A stretch of DNA of 64,000 nt from Angiostrongylus vasorum. Lineage: Eukaryota; Nematoda; Chromadorea; Rhabditida; Metastrongylidae. The notes under the pieces were generated by a model. It did no database searches and had not been told where the DNA came from. It saw only the letters and a list, made by a program, of their open reading frames with translations. The DNA is taken from the NCBI GenBank assembly GCA_018806985.1, contig JADANN010000375.1, forward strand, positions 1,922,001-1,986,000, given 5' to 3'. Numbering within the stretch: position 1 is the first letter of the stretch; every line of letters starts with the position of its first letter. The position numbers were made by a program, and so were the translations under genes. Shown in pieces: positions 1-11,480 of this stretch.

Positions 1-90
1 AACGATGCTTTATGAAGTCGAATGCATGGCATATACCTCACGGATTGATCGACGCCGAGAGCTTTATCCTTTTTACCTTTTATGTGTGAT
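1..90 (+). mobile_element. SINE-1, 3' end only
   Basis: This is the terminal part of a SINE-1 copy cut by the window edge. It contains the family's 3' landmarks: a GAATGCATGGC box, a GATTGATC box, then AGCTTTATCC leading into a short TTTATCC/TTTACC tail. The head with the A and B boxes lies outside the window. Confidence 0.7.
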
Positions 91-114
91 ATAAGGGGTA
101 GAAGACTAGAGCGT

Positions 115-245
115 CCCTCTTTGATCAATACCTTGGAAATGCGCCGTGCATTCGATTTCATTCGAGGCATCGTGAGGTTGGCTGAATGCATGTTTGTCCT
201 AAATATTATCTTTCGGCGACCCACGGTTGTATCAAATTTAATTTG
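115..245 (-). mobile_element. SINE-1 fragment
   Basis: Reverse-oriented 3' half of SINE-1: GATCAATACC, then GCGCCGTGCATTCGATTTCATT and GAATGCATGTTTG in the order expected on the minus strand. No polymerase III boxes remain. Confidence 0.55.
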
Positions 246-359
246 TTTATTTATCTATTTAATACATGAGCTCATACCACAGAGATTACACTGCGCCGAT
301 GCCAACACTTTTGCATTCGATTCGTTCGCTCGCACCCACCAACTGCGAATGCCTTCGAA

Positions 360-500
360 CATCTTTTTTTGAATGCGTGTTCGGCTGCTACTTGATGGCT
401 TTTTCCCACTTCGTCACAATGTCATTGAGTACTAGCCGAGTCGATTCTCCTTGGAATCTTGAGATGACCGTGGCAAGCTGTTCCCACGTTTACTAGAAGG
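360..500 (-). mobile_element. SINE-3 fragment (old)
   Basis: The block with GCTGCTACTTGATGGCTTT and GAGTCGATTCTCCTTGGAA resembles 49,580-49,760 and 55,730-55,880. It looks like the 3' half of SINE-3, strongly diverged, so the boundaries are approximate. Confidence 0.4.
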
Positions 501-1642
501 AATGGCTTTGTTCCGGACAAGCTAACTCCGTACAATGAGACCTTGCGAAGCTGGGGCAGCGCAGACCCAGGGCCTGACTAAGTCCACGTAATGAACGGTG
601 CCATTACCGCTGCGCTTATTTCTCTTCGATATATAAATCAGTGTTTTCTATCTTTTCAAATAAGCCTGGTACCAGTTTAGCGACTCCAAAGCGATGGGGT
701 CGGCGATTTCGCTATCCCCTCGAGGCATGATTGAAGCAAAGACCATGCGTGTGATAGATAGATTATCTTTGGCTGTTGCCCTCTGCATCCTCTTACGTGT
801 TCCTTAAATGACTTAGTTAAAAAAATTTGTATACTGAAATATGCACGTAGTTTTTCATATCTCGTAGCAAAAGAAGTCAGTATGTAAAGCTTTGCTCTTA
901 AAGTCTATTTAGGCAGGATATGCGCAGGATGTTTCATAATCAAACGGTGGACGAGTTCTTCTTCGACAACATTGATCCACTTGTGGAAAAATTGACTGCC
1001 TATGTCATAAATGCTGAAAGCTTGTTGACCGTCGAAACCTACAACCGGCGGAATTTCGAAATCCATCGCTCGAAGCTGGCTCTACTGAGCTAAAAACCTT
1101 GTTCGTGTTTGGACGAGGTTTCCCAAAAAATCTTCGTTCTTCTTCTGTTTGGTCCTACGTTTAACGTCAGGGAAAAGGATGATATCTTAAGCTCTTGCTG
1201 TCTCCAAAAAACAAAAAACCTGTTTCAAATCTCTGTTCGTACATTTTCCTGTGTTTTCCCTGGTTTTTTAAAAATTTGTTTCAGCATCGTTTCCCTTTTT
1301 CATTGATAATTATCGTTTTAATAAAGCTTTAAAGTGAAAATGAGTTAAGAGTGTGCCAACTTAGAGTAAAAAACAAAATCTTCAGCTCGGTTGCAAAGTT
1401 AGATGTCCTTTCAAGTGATTTTCAAAAATGCAGGATATGTAGGATATATGAGGAGGAATATGGACCAGTTGACTAGTTTATGTTTCTCTTCCTTACCAAG
1501 ATCTTTTTACCAGACCTCACTTCCAACTTTTGCTTCTGCTAACCGACTACGTATGTTAGAATATCAACCACTGCCCAAATCCCGTACATGGAGTCGTTCA
1601 TGTCCTTAGTAGGCTACAATTTGAGAGGATACCTAAAAAGAA
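501..1642. other. Unassigned sequence
   Basis: I see no convincing gene or recognisable repeat here. Short open frames (for example 1,109-1,306) are low-complexity and lack splice or family support. Confidence 0.4.
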
Positions 1643-1965
1643 TAAAGAGTTTGGCACTAATCAATCTCTTAGGGACGCACCATGGATTGACCTCTACCAG
1701 ATACCGCTAAGATGAATGAATGCACATTTGGCCAATACAGTGACTTACGAGTGCCTACCGATTATCAAGTCAATGTCTTCCTTTCCCACAAGCCGAGTCT
1801 GGTGCCAATCTAATGATCCCAAAGTAATAGGCATATTCAATTATTTGAAGCATTTTAAATATACGAATGGGATAAAGAAGTTAAAACTTCTCCTTTATGC
1901 CGTCGGATTGGACCAACGGTCATGTGTGTGCTGTAGGTTACCTCTAACCGCTGCGTAAAACGGAT
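1643..1965 (-). mobile_element. SINE-1 copy, diverged
   Basis: Minus-oriented SINE-1 with its tail side at about 1,643 (ATCAATCTCTTAGGGACGC), the GAATGAATGCACATTTGGCC box in the middle, and a decayed head ending in ACCTCTAACCGCTGCG near 1,945, which is the reverse complement of the A-box region. The centre carries extra unrelated bases. Confidence 0.55.
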
Positions 1966-1984
1966 ACATTGATAAGCCTCTGTA

Positions 1985-2115
1985 ACCCATTGTATATGCT
2001 AAATGTGCATTCGGCTATCTATGACGCCGCGCACACATCTCAATGATGGATCATCCTCAAGGAGTTGATCAACTCCGAAAGCTTTGTCTTCTTTATGCTA
2101 ATCATATGCTTCAAG
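1985..2115 (+). mobile_element. SINE-1 3' fragment
   Basis: Forward fragment with ATGTGCATTCGGC, then ATGGATCATCCTCAAGGAG and GATCAACTCCGAAAGCTTT, matching the distal half of SINE-1. It abuts the reverse copy just upstream, giving a tail-to-tail arrangement. Confidence 0.45.
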
Positions 2116-2839
2116 TACTTCAAATAATTGAATACAACTGGGATTAATTGATGCAGAAAAAGAATGCCTCTCTCCGTGCTTAATTTTTCTACTCTACGAT
2201 TTTTCTTCTTTAGATGTGCACCTTGGATAGGGTAATTTTTCCGTAGCAGTATGAAAGAGGAGTTACGATACGAGCTAGCGAAAAAGGTGATGTCAGAAAT
2301 GTTCCGTATAAAGAAAATACGAGAGTGGATTTGAAATTCTAACGGATGCTGACGGGCAAACAAAAACGCTGCCGCATGCGCAGAGGTGTCGAAAGCTAGG
2401 CGGGCCAAATGCGTGGTGCACTTTCACAACTATTGGTGAACAAAAACTGTTCATAATTGTTTCCCACGGAATTCTGAGTACAAGGCAGCAAAACCTTCGA
2501 TAAGGTTTCGAAATTGATCACAAAGAAACCGCTAGGCTACAATTCCACACGATAGCGCCAAATCGGGACACTACCGGTGTTAGTTCGAGGCACCAAGCAT
2601 TCAGTGGGAGTACAGTTGTGAAAGATGTGAAACTCACTTGGTTTCTTATAGTGCCACCTTCATGACTGATCAGTACACCAAATTCATTTTCCACTCGTTT
2701 TATTTCCCCGTCATTGTATTCCATGTTGACCTGAGTTAGATTTCGTTTTCTCATCACGTGAACGGCGAGTCCCATCAATTCTTCCATTCGCTTTGGTTAT
2801 GTTCAACTATCTTGCATAGAATTGTAGATTCGTCGTTTT
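2116..2839. other. Unassigned sequence
   Basis: There are two minus-strand open frames here (2,040-2,408 and 2,518-2,787). Neither has a recognisable domain, neighbouring exons or repeat identity. No other feature seen. Confidence 0.3.
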
Positions 2840-3000
2840 CTTCCTCAGCAATCGCGAGGTTGTTAAACAACGTACGTTTACTTCCATACAATAACACACA
2901 TACAACACAACCGTAGCTGACATTTCGGCAGAATCGCCTTCTTCAGAACCTGGAAGGCTACACTAATACGCAACGTACTAGGACAAACGCATCAACAGCA
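2840..3000 (-). mobile_element. Penelope-like element terminal fragment (type A)
   Basis: This stretch is the inverted counterpart of 19,510-19,675: both contain the hammerhead core, a TACAACAC/TGTTGTAC block and a GTTGTTAAACAAC-like block. I read it as part of a PLE pseudo-LTR. No coding part of the element is adjacent. Confidence 0.55.
2915..2950 (-). ncRNA. Hammerhead ribozyme motif (PLE type)
   Basis: On the minus strand the order is stem-I strand GGTT, core CTGAAGA, a hairpin closed by GGC/GCC (stem II), GAAA, then TGTC, then stem-I partner AGCT. All invariant core positions are present. Stem III is minimal, as known for hammerheads of Penelope-like elements, which are thought to act as dimers. 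Stem I relies on two wobble pairs. Activity is not shown by sequence alone. Confidence 0.65.
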
Positions 3001-4253
3001 CAAACAGAAAGATGAAAATCTGCACGGTAATTACAAGATCAACGGTTTCTCGAAAAAACACACTATTTTTCACCCGTCTTACATCGATGAAGAACAGCCG
3101 TTTAGAGTCGCATATGATTGACGACTGCACCCCCCCCCCACGAGTTCTTCTGTGCATTTAATTTGGAATAAAAAATTAAATAAAGTAAAACTAAACGGAT
3201 ATCTTAAAGTTATGACAGACTTGGAAAAGTCCTTCCCTCATCGATGGTGTTTTAAATTGCTATAGACCTGTTAAAACGTGTCTAGCTCTTCATCACACAG
3301 GCATTCGCTGCCATTTGGAGATAGGGAGGCAGTTTCTTCCAAACAGGTCTGGTTACAATTTGCTGACCACACTGGGATGGAAGACTAGATTTGTCAAAGG
3401 GTTTTGGATGGCCATGACGCGTTTATTTTACGACACCTCTGATCATTTTGCTATATGTGTCTTTAAGAAAAGGTATCAAAATCAAGTGATGGTGCTCTTT
3501 TTTGCTTTTTGAGGTAACGGATACCATGAGCTCTTTACAACATTATAACGACGAACGACATTTATTGCTAGCACCTTAAAAAAGTAACCATGCCTACTAT
3601 AATGCAAAGTTTATTTTGGGAAACTCTTTGTCGCACTCTCGCTGCCTAACCGTTTCGAAAAAGGTCGTTAATTTTCCTGGAGAACCCATTTCGTCACAAT
3701 CCAAGCAGGAAACCGATGGTTATTGTTGCACTAAAAGCACTCGTTTCAAATTTTTCTGCACTAATTTGTAAAGTGTCTTCACTTTTCAACAGTGTACTCA
3801 TGCTCAGGAACTGTTGTCCTATTTAGGAGTCATCTTGGTTTGTCTGAAAGGTGTGCATCGTTCTACTTCAAGTAGCTTCTCCAGCTCGCAATTGTCTTTC
3901 ATGCCAGGCTGGCCTGACATTGTCACGTCGGCTTTTTATCTCCATTTACTGAAACCAGTTCTGTATAGTACGATCGCTGACTGCTTCCTAGACTATTGCA
4001 TTTTAGATCCAAGTTTTATTTTTCACTGGAAAGTCTTGCCTTTGGGTCACTCAAGTCAATCACTTTGGGTTCGTTTTTTGTCTTCGTTTCTTACGCCGGC
4101 GATTTAATTCCAGGAAAATCACCCTTTTAAATGATGTAAAAATATGAAAATAGGAAAGATTTTTTTATAACAAACGGTTAAAATTCAGAAAGGAAAATCT
4201 TGCTTTATTTCCAAGTTAGTCCAATGGACTTCCGTCTGCCTGATCAAAAACGT
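3001..4253. other. Unassigned sequence
   Basis: No gene or repeat family recognised. A short poly-C run sits near 3,129. The plus-strand open frame 3,814-4,107 has no start-site context, splice partner or domain. Confidence 0.35.
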
Positions 4254-4645
4254 CCTCCAAACGGTTTACCGCATCATCGTGGCTGAGAGGTGTTCCTGGG
4301 TGTCAAACTGCGATCTACAGCGGGGGGATTCATCTCCTCGGCAGAGTCTCCTCAGCTGAGAAGAAGTCCGCCGTTTCCATCAGGAAGCCTAGCTAAGAGC
4401 AAACCAATACCAGGATCCACTACCGTCGTGGTGTCAAACTAGTCGCATGGTGGCAAATCCCTCCCTGATCCACAAGGGCGGCGACTACCTGTAGTGGTCA
4501 CGACGTAGGGCAGAGTTTGGCCAGGGCTGACCTCGGGACTCCAGGGAGCCACAATGGCTAAACCAGCAAAACTCCGAAGACGTATGCTGGGGCCTCTCAA
4601 AACCAGTGAGGACGGGCCGTTCAAATATCAAAGTGTCCAAAGATC
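4254..4645 (+). mobile_element. nRTE: internally deleted RTE derivative
   Basis: This copy runs from the family's 5' end (CCTCCAAACGGTTTACCGC) through CCAATACCAGGATCCAC to the 3' end ATGCTGGGGCC...GTGAGGACGGGCCG and a short A-rich tail. It has no coding capacity. The final segment matches the 3' end of the RTE LINE at 21,880-25,030 and the middle matches that LINE's 5' region, so RTE machinery probably mobilised it. Confidence 0.75.
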
Positions 4646-4819
4646 AAAACATAGGTGTCCGACCTCTACAGAGGTTAGGTTCTTTTATCCTTTAATACAG
4701 CGTGTCAATGGAACAATTTCATACTTACGATTTATTTGTCTACTCTAAGAAAACATAATTGGCTAAAAAACAATTTTAACTATTGTAATTAACTTCATTT
4801 TACCTATTCTTTTTTTTCA

Positions 4820-5225
4820 TGGCAAGGTATGGTGTGAAATATAACAACGATGGTGCTGAGATTTTTTGCAGAACTCCGGACCGCTGGTGACTGCGGTTAG
4901 GGAAACACATTATTACCCGTTCCATGGCAAACGCCTTCACTATCACACCACGCAGGTCCTTCGTTTAGCCTTACTCTCTGGTGTGTTTAGATCAGATCAA
5001 TTTTGTTGACGGATGATTGCTGATAGCACCTACAAAACGTAGCCGAAAAAAAAGGCGAAACGAAAGACCCGCATTGTGTGTTGGTGAACGTGTTAACCCC
5101 TGGAAAGGGCAATAGCCGGTTCGATCCCCCCATCGCAAACACTTGCGGTTCAGAGTTTTGCAAATATCTCAGCATCGTTGTGGTTATATTTCACACCATA
5201 CCATGCCATGAAAAAAAGTTTAAAT
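4820..5225. repeat. SINE-2 head-to-head pair (fold-back)
   Basis: A forward SINE-2 (about 4,820-4,985) faces a reverse copy (about 4,986-5,225). The outer ends are mutually complementary: CATGGCAAGGTATGGTGTGA on the left and its reverse complement near 5,195-5,215. Both have tRNA-like A and B boxes; the right copy keeps GGTTCGATCCCC on the minus reading. The transcript could fold into a long hairpin. Confidence 0.7.
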
Positions 5226-6021
5226 TGGGACATCAATTATCTAGTGGTCGTTACAATGAACAAATCTGTTATTCACGCATGGTTAGAATGTCAGCTGACG
5301 TTTGTTGTAATAATTTCAGAGCGGCCATACGATCACCTTCGTTCCGCTCCTCGGATGGTTGGCTGTCTTCTGGCCAACGATCTGGACCACATCTCCTTCT
5401 CATCAAAGAGAATTTTATCAGATTAGACTGGTATTACCACTGCTGTTAACAACGTTCATCATCCGAAGCTCTTGTTTTGGAGAAACTCACAATAGTTTCT
5501 CGATCGCTTCAGTAGTTGAAGTGTTTTGAACTTCATAAATCTGCAGAGCACTTTATTTTGTCACCCTAATTTTACATACGTACATATGTAGTATTTCAAC
5601 CGTTAACCTTAGGGGGGTACATTGGGGAACGTTGTTGAGTCTTGGTGGACAAAACCCAGCTTCCTTAACTCCAATTTTGCTCGAAAAGTGGGCATTGACA
5701 AAAAAAGAGATATAAATGTTACAGAGAAGCAGGATTTACTTTCGAGGGACAAGAACACCTACCTTATAGGCAAAGATCTTTAGTTCGTAGTGGTTTTTTA
5801 TCAGAATTGGCAAGGTTGGGTACGGGTATTTTCAGTATGCGATAGTTGGCTCAAAATTTTAAAACGGACATTGTCTCTACCCTATAGGCGTTGTACTCAT
5901 TCCAGTTCGTTGAATGTGTGGCAATAATACTGTCGTATTTTTTTAGGCTTGCCTATGTAGTTCATTTAACCTGTATTTTTTCCACTCGATTTCGTAAGGA
6001 ATATTTATCCATGTATATCAC
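5226..6021. other. Unassigned sequence
   Basis: Open frames near 5,078-5,449 run out of the SINE-2 pair and have no recognisable domain. No gene or repeat identified in the rest. Confidence 0.35.
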
Positions 6022-6306
6022 GACATGGCGCGAATAGCGCAGTGGTTAGAGGTGTCCTGCAATGCATAGGTTCGATCTCGTGCCTCACGCTCACAAAACA
6101 TTCCATCTTTCTGCGGTCTGAAAATTGGTGCCATACCTGCCTCGAAGGATGCAGCACTGACTAGATACATCTCTAGACCTCCGCGAGTCATTCTGTGGGT
6201 CAGTTATGCACACAGTCACCTCTAACGATGCTTAATGAAATTGAATGCGTGGCGTATCCCTCGAAGATTGATCAACGCAGAAAGCTTTATCCTTTTTATC
6301 CTTTCA
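6022..6306 (+). mobile_element. SINE-1, near full length
   Basis: A good family example: head GCGCGAATAGCGCAGTGG (A box), GGTTCGATCTCG (B box), a body with CACTGACTAGATACATCTC, then AATGCGTGGCG, GATTGATCAACGC and AGCTTTATCC plus tail. The head resembles a tRNA gene but the body is SINE. Confidence 0.8.
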
Positions 6307-6520
6307 TCACAACGTATACCTGCTACATACGGCTGAGAAAAAAGGCGAAACAAATTGCCCGCATGGTGTGGTGAACGCGTCAGCCACCGGAAAGGATGAT
6401 AGCTAGCGCCCACCGTGAAATACGTGCGGTCCTGAGTTTTGCAAATATCTCACCATCATTGCGGTTATATCACCATACCATGCCACTTTATACCATGCCA
6501 TGAAAAAAGAATAGGCAATA
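6307..6520 (-). mobile_element. SINE-2 copy
   Basis: Read left to right it has GGCTGAGA, GGCGAAAC, CCGCATGGTGTGG (A-box-like), a decayed B-box region, then GTTTTGCAAATATCTCACC and CCATGCCATGAAAAAAG. It joins the SINE-1 tail directly upstream, which suggests insertion next to or into that tail. Confidence 0.7.
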
Positions 6521-7490
6521 AATAAAAACTGATTGCAAGACGCCCATCTATTAGTGGATTGCTAACAATGCTTTTAAAAAAAGCCAATACGTTTCTTCGG
6601 TTGTATGCATTGTCAATGGCTTCAGCATCCTTTTCCAGTATAGGTGCTAAGTGCTCCTACACAAATAATATCAATGGATTTCACGTGTGTCTAAAAACAC
6701 CATGTCGAAAATCAATCAACGCCTCTGGTGTCCGCCAAGCCTGTAGCTTATATGGTGGTAGGCGTGGTCAGTACTGCTTGCACATTACTCCGGTTTTCTG
6801 CCTTGTTAGTATGTTATGTCAACTGAATTCCTAGCCACTACGTCCACTGTTCTTGTCCACTATACGCGATTTGTGTCCCTACATAACGAATTCATTGGAT
6901 TTAGGGTCAGACTGCAAACACCCAATCAAAAAACTATTAACGCCATAGTCATCTATCACGCTGACGGCCAGGACAGGTGTCTGCTTAACCAGTAAATCAT
7001 GCCGGCTGAACGTCTAGCCACTATCTCCATCTTCTTTTTAAAGAAATTTATTGGAAATAGCGTCTGACTGAAAATATCTAGTCAGAAAATAATTGTGGTC
7101 TTCATCGTTTGTTAATCAACCGTTGAATGTGTGTATGGAGCGCTCCGTAGAGGAATTTCAACAATACCGTACATAAATGCAGCTGTTCTGTTGTGGACAT
7201 TTGCTTGTCTTGCTTTTTTTTGCTTTTTTTCCTCCATCTACGTCATCCTTTTCGCTGTTATTTTATTTTAAGTTACTGGTTCACTTAATTTTTCTAAAAC
7301 GACTGAGACTGTTAAGAACTTGTCTGTCACATTATATCATACCACAGCATTTCCACAACTAATCGATTAGACCACAATAAAATGTTTACATATGGACGAA
7401 GTAAGTCAAAAAAATTGTACCTATTTGCATTTTTTTATAAATATTTTTGAAATGACTGCCGTCTTAAGCGAAGTTATTTAGTCACAATTT
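6521..7490. other. Unassigned sequence
   Basis: No gene, repeat family or structural signal recognised; T-rich around 7,200-7,270. Confidence 0.35.
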
Positions 7491-7494
7491 TGAA

Positions 7495-7870
7495 CTGTCC
7501 TTTCCGGGGAGTAGCGCGCTCACCACCACACCATGCGGGTCCACCCGTCAGCGAAATTGATCTGGGGGGCCCAAATCGGCAACGAACCCAGTTAAGCTGA
7601 GGCTGCAGTTATACTCACAATTTTGACTTACTATTTACTGCCTACTCTTTTTAGCGGCAGGGTATGTATTGCGAAATATAACTTTAGTGATGCTGAGATA
7701 TTTGCAAAACTCCGGGCCGCAGGTGTCTACGGTGGGGAACGAAAGCGCTATTGTCCTTTCCGGGGAGTAGCGCGCTCACCACCACGCCATGCGGGTCCTT
7801 CGTTTTGCCTGTGTCTCAGCTAGTTCTATTGATCTTTTGCCATCAGCAATCACCCGTCAGCGGGAAATTA
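7495..7870 (+). mobile_element. SINE-2 tandem partial dimer
   Basis: A partial first unit (TCCTTTCCGGGGAGTAGCGC to TTAAGCTGAGGCTGCAG, about 7,498-7,610) is followed without a gap by a longer unit starting at TTTACTGCCTACTC, with CTGAGATATTTGCAAAACTC and CATGCGGGTCCTTCG. Both units point the same way. Confidence 0.7.
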
Positions 7871-8088
7871 GAAGTTATATAGTATTCTTCATCCCAAGGG
7901 ATCGTCACCGCCAAGAGCGTTGTGGAAGTTCGTGGTGCCAAACTTTTCTTTAGCTTACATATTTTTTTGGATGTTATTCTTCAAAAAATGCTTTTGTTGC
8001 CTCTTTTTTCAATTTTACATATCTACTAGAATTCTGATTTTTCTATTTGCTATCAATTTTATTATTTATATATTCTACATTATATTTC

Positions 8089-8136
8089 CTGGTGTGGTAG
8101 TGAACACCTCAGCCGCCGGAAAGGGTAATGGCGCGT
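8089..8136 (-). mobile_element. SINE-2 short fragment
   Basis: GGTGTGGTAGTGAACACCTCAG and CCGGAAAGGGTAATGGCGCG are the A-box to B-box part of SINE-2 in minus-strand sense. The copy is cut abruptly by the next element. Confidence 0.55.
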
Positions 8137-8405
8137 AGGAAGCCCAGGTAAGAGTAAACCAATATCACCATCCACCACCGTCCTCGTATCAAACTCGTCG
8201 CATGGTGACAAATCTCCATCTCATCTGTAAGGGCAGCGACTACCTGTAGTGGTGACGATATGGGGAAGTTTTGGGTAGCCTGACCTCGGGACTCCAGGGA
8301 ACCACCATGGCTGAAACCAGCAGAACTTCGAAAAAAATGGAAATTATGCTGGGACCCACATAATCAATGAATACGGGCCATCCAAGTATCCAAGTAAATA
8401 AGTAT
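8137..8405 (+). mobile_element. nRTE, 5' truncated
   Basis: It begins inside the family at AGGAAGCCCAGG, and continues through ATCACCATCCACCACCGTCC and a recognisable 3' end (ATTATGCTGGGACCC) to a tail AAGTATCCAAGTAAATAAGTA. 5' truncation plus a simple-repeat tail is typical of LINE-mediated insertion. Confidence 0.7.
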
Positions 8406-8849
8406 ATCTTATTTTTTTTGTTGGTTTAGTTGCTATTATTATGGTTATTTTAATTTCTACTTTTCTAGTAAAACACTGAAATCCTCATTCCTGGTAAGAT
8501 TGTTTATTTGTATCGCAGACTGCTTGTCGTTCGTCGTAAGAAATATTATAACAACGCATCCATCTACACTACGGCCTTCTCGTTCCCGTCGGGACGTGAA
8601 ATTTTAATGACTACAACAAGTTTATTTTACTGAGAATTGTGGAGTCTGGAAACTCTGATGTGATCATCCCGGAGCGACAGTGGACCTCACGGGAACGGCG
8701 ACGCGGTCGGACCAGCGCCTTGTGCTTATCGAAGGTCCCACACAACCATTGAACTATCTACCTCCTCAATGTCCACCCTCCCATGTCCCTCCACGACAAC
8801 AGATTTTCAAACCGAACACAAATTATTTAACATTTGTATACAGTCATTC
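8406..8849. other. Unassigned sequence with a G/C-richer patch
   Basis: Positions about 8,640-8,760 are less AT-rich (CACGGGAACGGCGACGCGGT). I could not assign a gene or repeat; it may be a fragment of another transposon. Confidence 0.25.
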
Positions 8850-9400
8850 AACACTATGCACTTTAGTGATGCTGAGATATTTGCAAAACTCCTGACCGCT
8901 GGTGTCTGCAGTGGGGACCGAACAGATGTTACCCTTACCGGGTGCTAACGCATTTATCACCACACCATGCGACTCGTTCATTTCGTCTTTCCCTTGGCCA
9001 CGTTATTGACCTATAGGAGCTATTAGCAATCACTCTTCAACAGATTGATCTGGACAGCACAAATCATCATTGAGCTCAGTTAAGTTGAAGATGTGGTATA
9101 AATCACAATGTCGCCACTTTTTTATTTAATGCATGCTCTTTTTTAACGGCAGGATATTATGTGAAACACAAACATGGTGATGTTGAGATATTTTGCAAAA
9201 CTCCGGACAGGAGGCGTCTGCGGGTAGGACCAAACACGGTATTACCCTTTCCGGAGGTTAACGCGTTTGATGTAGGTCAGTAACACGGATGAGAGAAAGG
9301 CGAAACGAAAGACGCGCATAGTGTGGTGGTCAGCATCATTATGGTTATATTTCACATAGGACCCTGCCATTAAAAAAGAGTAGACAATATATAAAAAAGT
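8850..9400. mobile_element. SINE-2 composite: tandem pair plus inverted end
   Basis: A forward unit (8,850-9,110) runs straight into a second forward unit (9,120-9,260). That unit switches near 9,262 to a reverse-oriented SINE-2 end (GGCGAAACGAAAGACGCGCA ... CCTGCCATTAAAAAAGAG). Part of the inverted unit is missing. Confidence 0.6.
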
Positions 9401-9457
9401 GACGAGACTGTGCACTTTGCCGTTTGCCTTCTTTGTTTTCCCTACGTGATTAAATGA

Positions 9458-9752
9458 CGACGTGTAGCGCAGTAGTTAGCACTACGGTGCATTATATAGT
9501 AATCGGTAGTTCGGCCACGCGCCACGCGCAACCATGCTCATCTCCGCAAGGGTTTAGCAGATTGATATCAAACTTGTCTGCAAACGAAGCACTGGTTTGG
9601 TAGACCGCTAAGGTCCAGCAAGTCATTGTGTGGGCTAAATGTGCAATGAATCAACTCTACGCTGCTACCAATGTAATTGAATGCATAGCACATCTATACG
9701 CGATTAATCAACGTGGGGCACTTTATTCCTTGCTCTTTGATGAAACAAAGAG
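9458..9752 (+). mobile_element. SINE-1 copy
   Basis: Head ACGTGTAGCGCAGTAGTTAG gives the A box; the B box is degenerate (GGTAGTTCGGCC). The body and the 3' boxes GAATGCATAGCACAT and GATTAATCAACG are clear; the tail is reduced to TTTATTCCTTGC. Confidence 0.7.
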
Positions 9753-10027
9753 AAGTAGCTGAACGACATCAAGCATAAGGTGCACATCAGGCGTTTCTTG
9801 TTTGGACTAAGTGCGTAGAATAAGAGGTGAGCTGGGACTTAGAACCGGCTCAATTATGACACTTCACTTGCCTCTTCAACATTGTCGGTATTGTGTTCGA
9901 TTTTATGAGGTTCATAGTCCTTGTGAACAAATCTGTACCATTGCCTTTATGTATGCATTACATTTTTGTGAACAATGGAGTTTAATTACAGATTTTAGAG
10001 AATGTCTGCACTTTGAGAAGTTTTCAG

Positions 10028-10125
10028 GTTTGGTCGTGCTAGGATTCATCCCCCGATGTACATCGCATTCCGACACACAGGAGCACCTCCCAGCCACCAT
10101 GAGGCGGTAAACTGTTGGGAGGAGC
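10028..10125 (-). mobile_element. nRTE 5'-end fragment
   Basis: GGATTCATCCCCCGATGTACA followed by CACCTCCCAGCCACCATGAGG is the first ~100 bp of nRTE in reverse orientation. The 3' part is absent, unlike the 5' truncation usual for LINE insertions, so it is probably a deletion remnant. Confidence 0.6.
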
Positions 10126-10419
10126 AAAATGTTACAAATATCATTTTTCTATAAACAGTCGCAGTGTTTTGAAACCTCTATTTTAACCTGCACTAGTTTC
10201 CCCTCCGGCTAATATCGGTTGTTCTTGAGTTCAAGATGTCTGTTATTGTAGATGGACCCAGAAACCTACTGGGAATCCAATTTTTCATTAGCAGTAAAGA
10301 AATCTGGTAGTATTATAGGAGTTATGAGTATATAGACACACTTAATAATAATTTAAAACCGACTTCCCTTTAACCTCGGTATGACTCATAAATATACACA
10401 TTCTTTCTTTGATGAGGTT

Positions 10420-10615
10420 TCTTGGGTATGGCTCATTCGAGAAAAAATGCTCCACTGAGCAAGACACTGCTCGATGCGCGACGAAGACACCACGTCGGGA
10501 AAACGAACAACTGTGGACCATCGACTCCGATCATCGGCTCTGATGAAGATGATACCGTGTTAGCCAAAAATAAAACTATTTATGAACTTCGTATAAGCTC
10601 ATCAAAGAAAAAAAT
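10420..10615 (+). mobile_element. Penelope-like element 3' fragment (type C)
   Basis: GACGAAGACACCACG, CTGTGGACCATCGACTCCGA and GGCTCTGATGAAGATGATACC align with the PLE end at 46,430-46,510 and with 43,640-43,770. The hammerhead-like part (about 10,536-10,575) keeps GGCT/AGCC and CTGATGA but has lost GAAA. Confidence 0.5.
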
Positions 10616-10889
10616 ACATACAGACACACTTAGTTTGAAGAGTTTTTTCAAATGTAACGTCAGTTTCTTTTATTGATGTCCCAAGGGAAAAGACGTTTCT
10701 CCATGATTAGCTTTGATCTAGATCCGAAGTGTACACCGCAACCTAGCTTCTTTGTCTTAAAATGTCAGAAGCTGGGCTTTGGTCATCATCAGTTGATATG
10801 GCTAGCAGTCCTTATTTATCACCTTATGTCTTTTCCGATAAACATTCCGTTGGACTCTTTTGTCAATAACTGAAGTCCGTTCTCATATG

Positions 10890-11480
10890 GATGGTTAATT
10901 TTTTCTTTGCCTTTCTCTATTCTTTTTATTCCTCTTGTTATGAACTCGTCCTCTCCACTGCCAATTTTCCCCTTTATTCCAACCTCATATCGATCTTCTC
11001 AACCACCTTATTGGCCTTCCACCACTACTTCCTCGTTATTTTTTTATCCTGATAGCTCAGCTCCCCCTTTCGCACTTTGTTTCTTTCATTTTTTTCGCTG
11101 TAAGAAATCCACTCACTACTCTCTTTAACTATCATCTTTATCCATTTCCACCTCTACTCTTTCTATTTTCCTTGCTGTCTTGGATCTATCTTTTTCCCAT
11201 CACATCTCTCCCCTTCTCTCGCTTGCTCGCTCTCTCCACACTTTGTTCTTTCGCGTTTCCAACTTCGGAAAGCTTCACTCTGTCTCCTCTTTCTCTCCCT
11301 CTTTCCTCTTTGTTTTCTCGCTTTTTTTGTTCTCTTTCATCGCTGACCATCGTTTTTTTTTCGCTTTCATGGATCAACACTGTGTGTAATACCACTTTTC
11401 TCTGATGACTTCTGATAATCTTCAGCTGTCTTTCTCTCGCTCCTTTTTTCTCTGTTCCTCTGTCTCTTATGAATCTCATA
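10890..11480 (+). repeat. Polypyrimidine-rich tract
   Basis: About 590 bp of the plus strand are overwhelmingly C and T, with TCTCTC, CTTTCT and TTTTTC runs and few purines. Overlapping open frames here are compositional. It could form triplex or other non-B DNA, but that is inference. Confidence 0.7.

Noticed and set aside
6024..6100. A box and B box that could indicate a functional tRNA gene (also at 11,852, 21,052 and elsewhere)
   Set aside because: No cloverleaf with paired acceptor and anticodon stems can be drawn, and each is followed by the same SINE body and tail.
11186..11479. 97-codon minus-strand frame rich in Glu, Arg and Lys
   Set aside because: It is the purine-rich complement of the polypyrimidine tract and owes its openness to composition.
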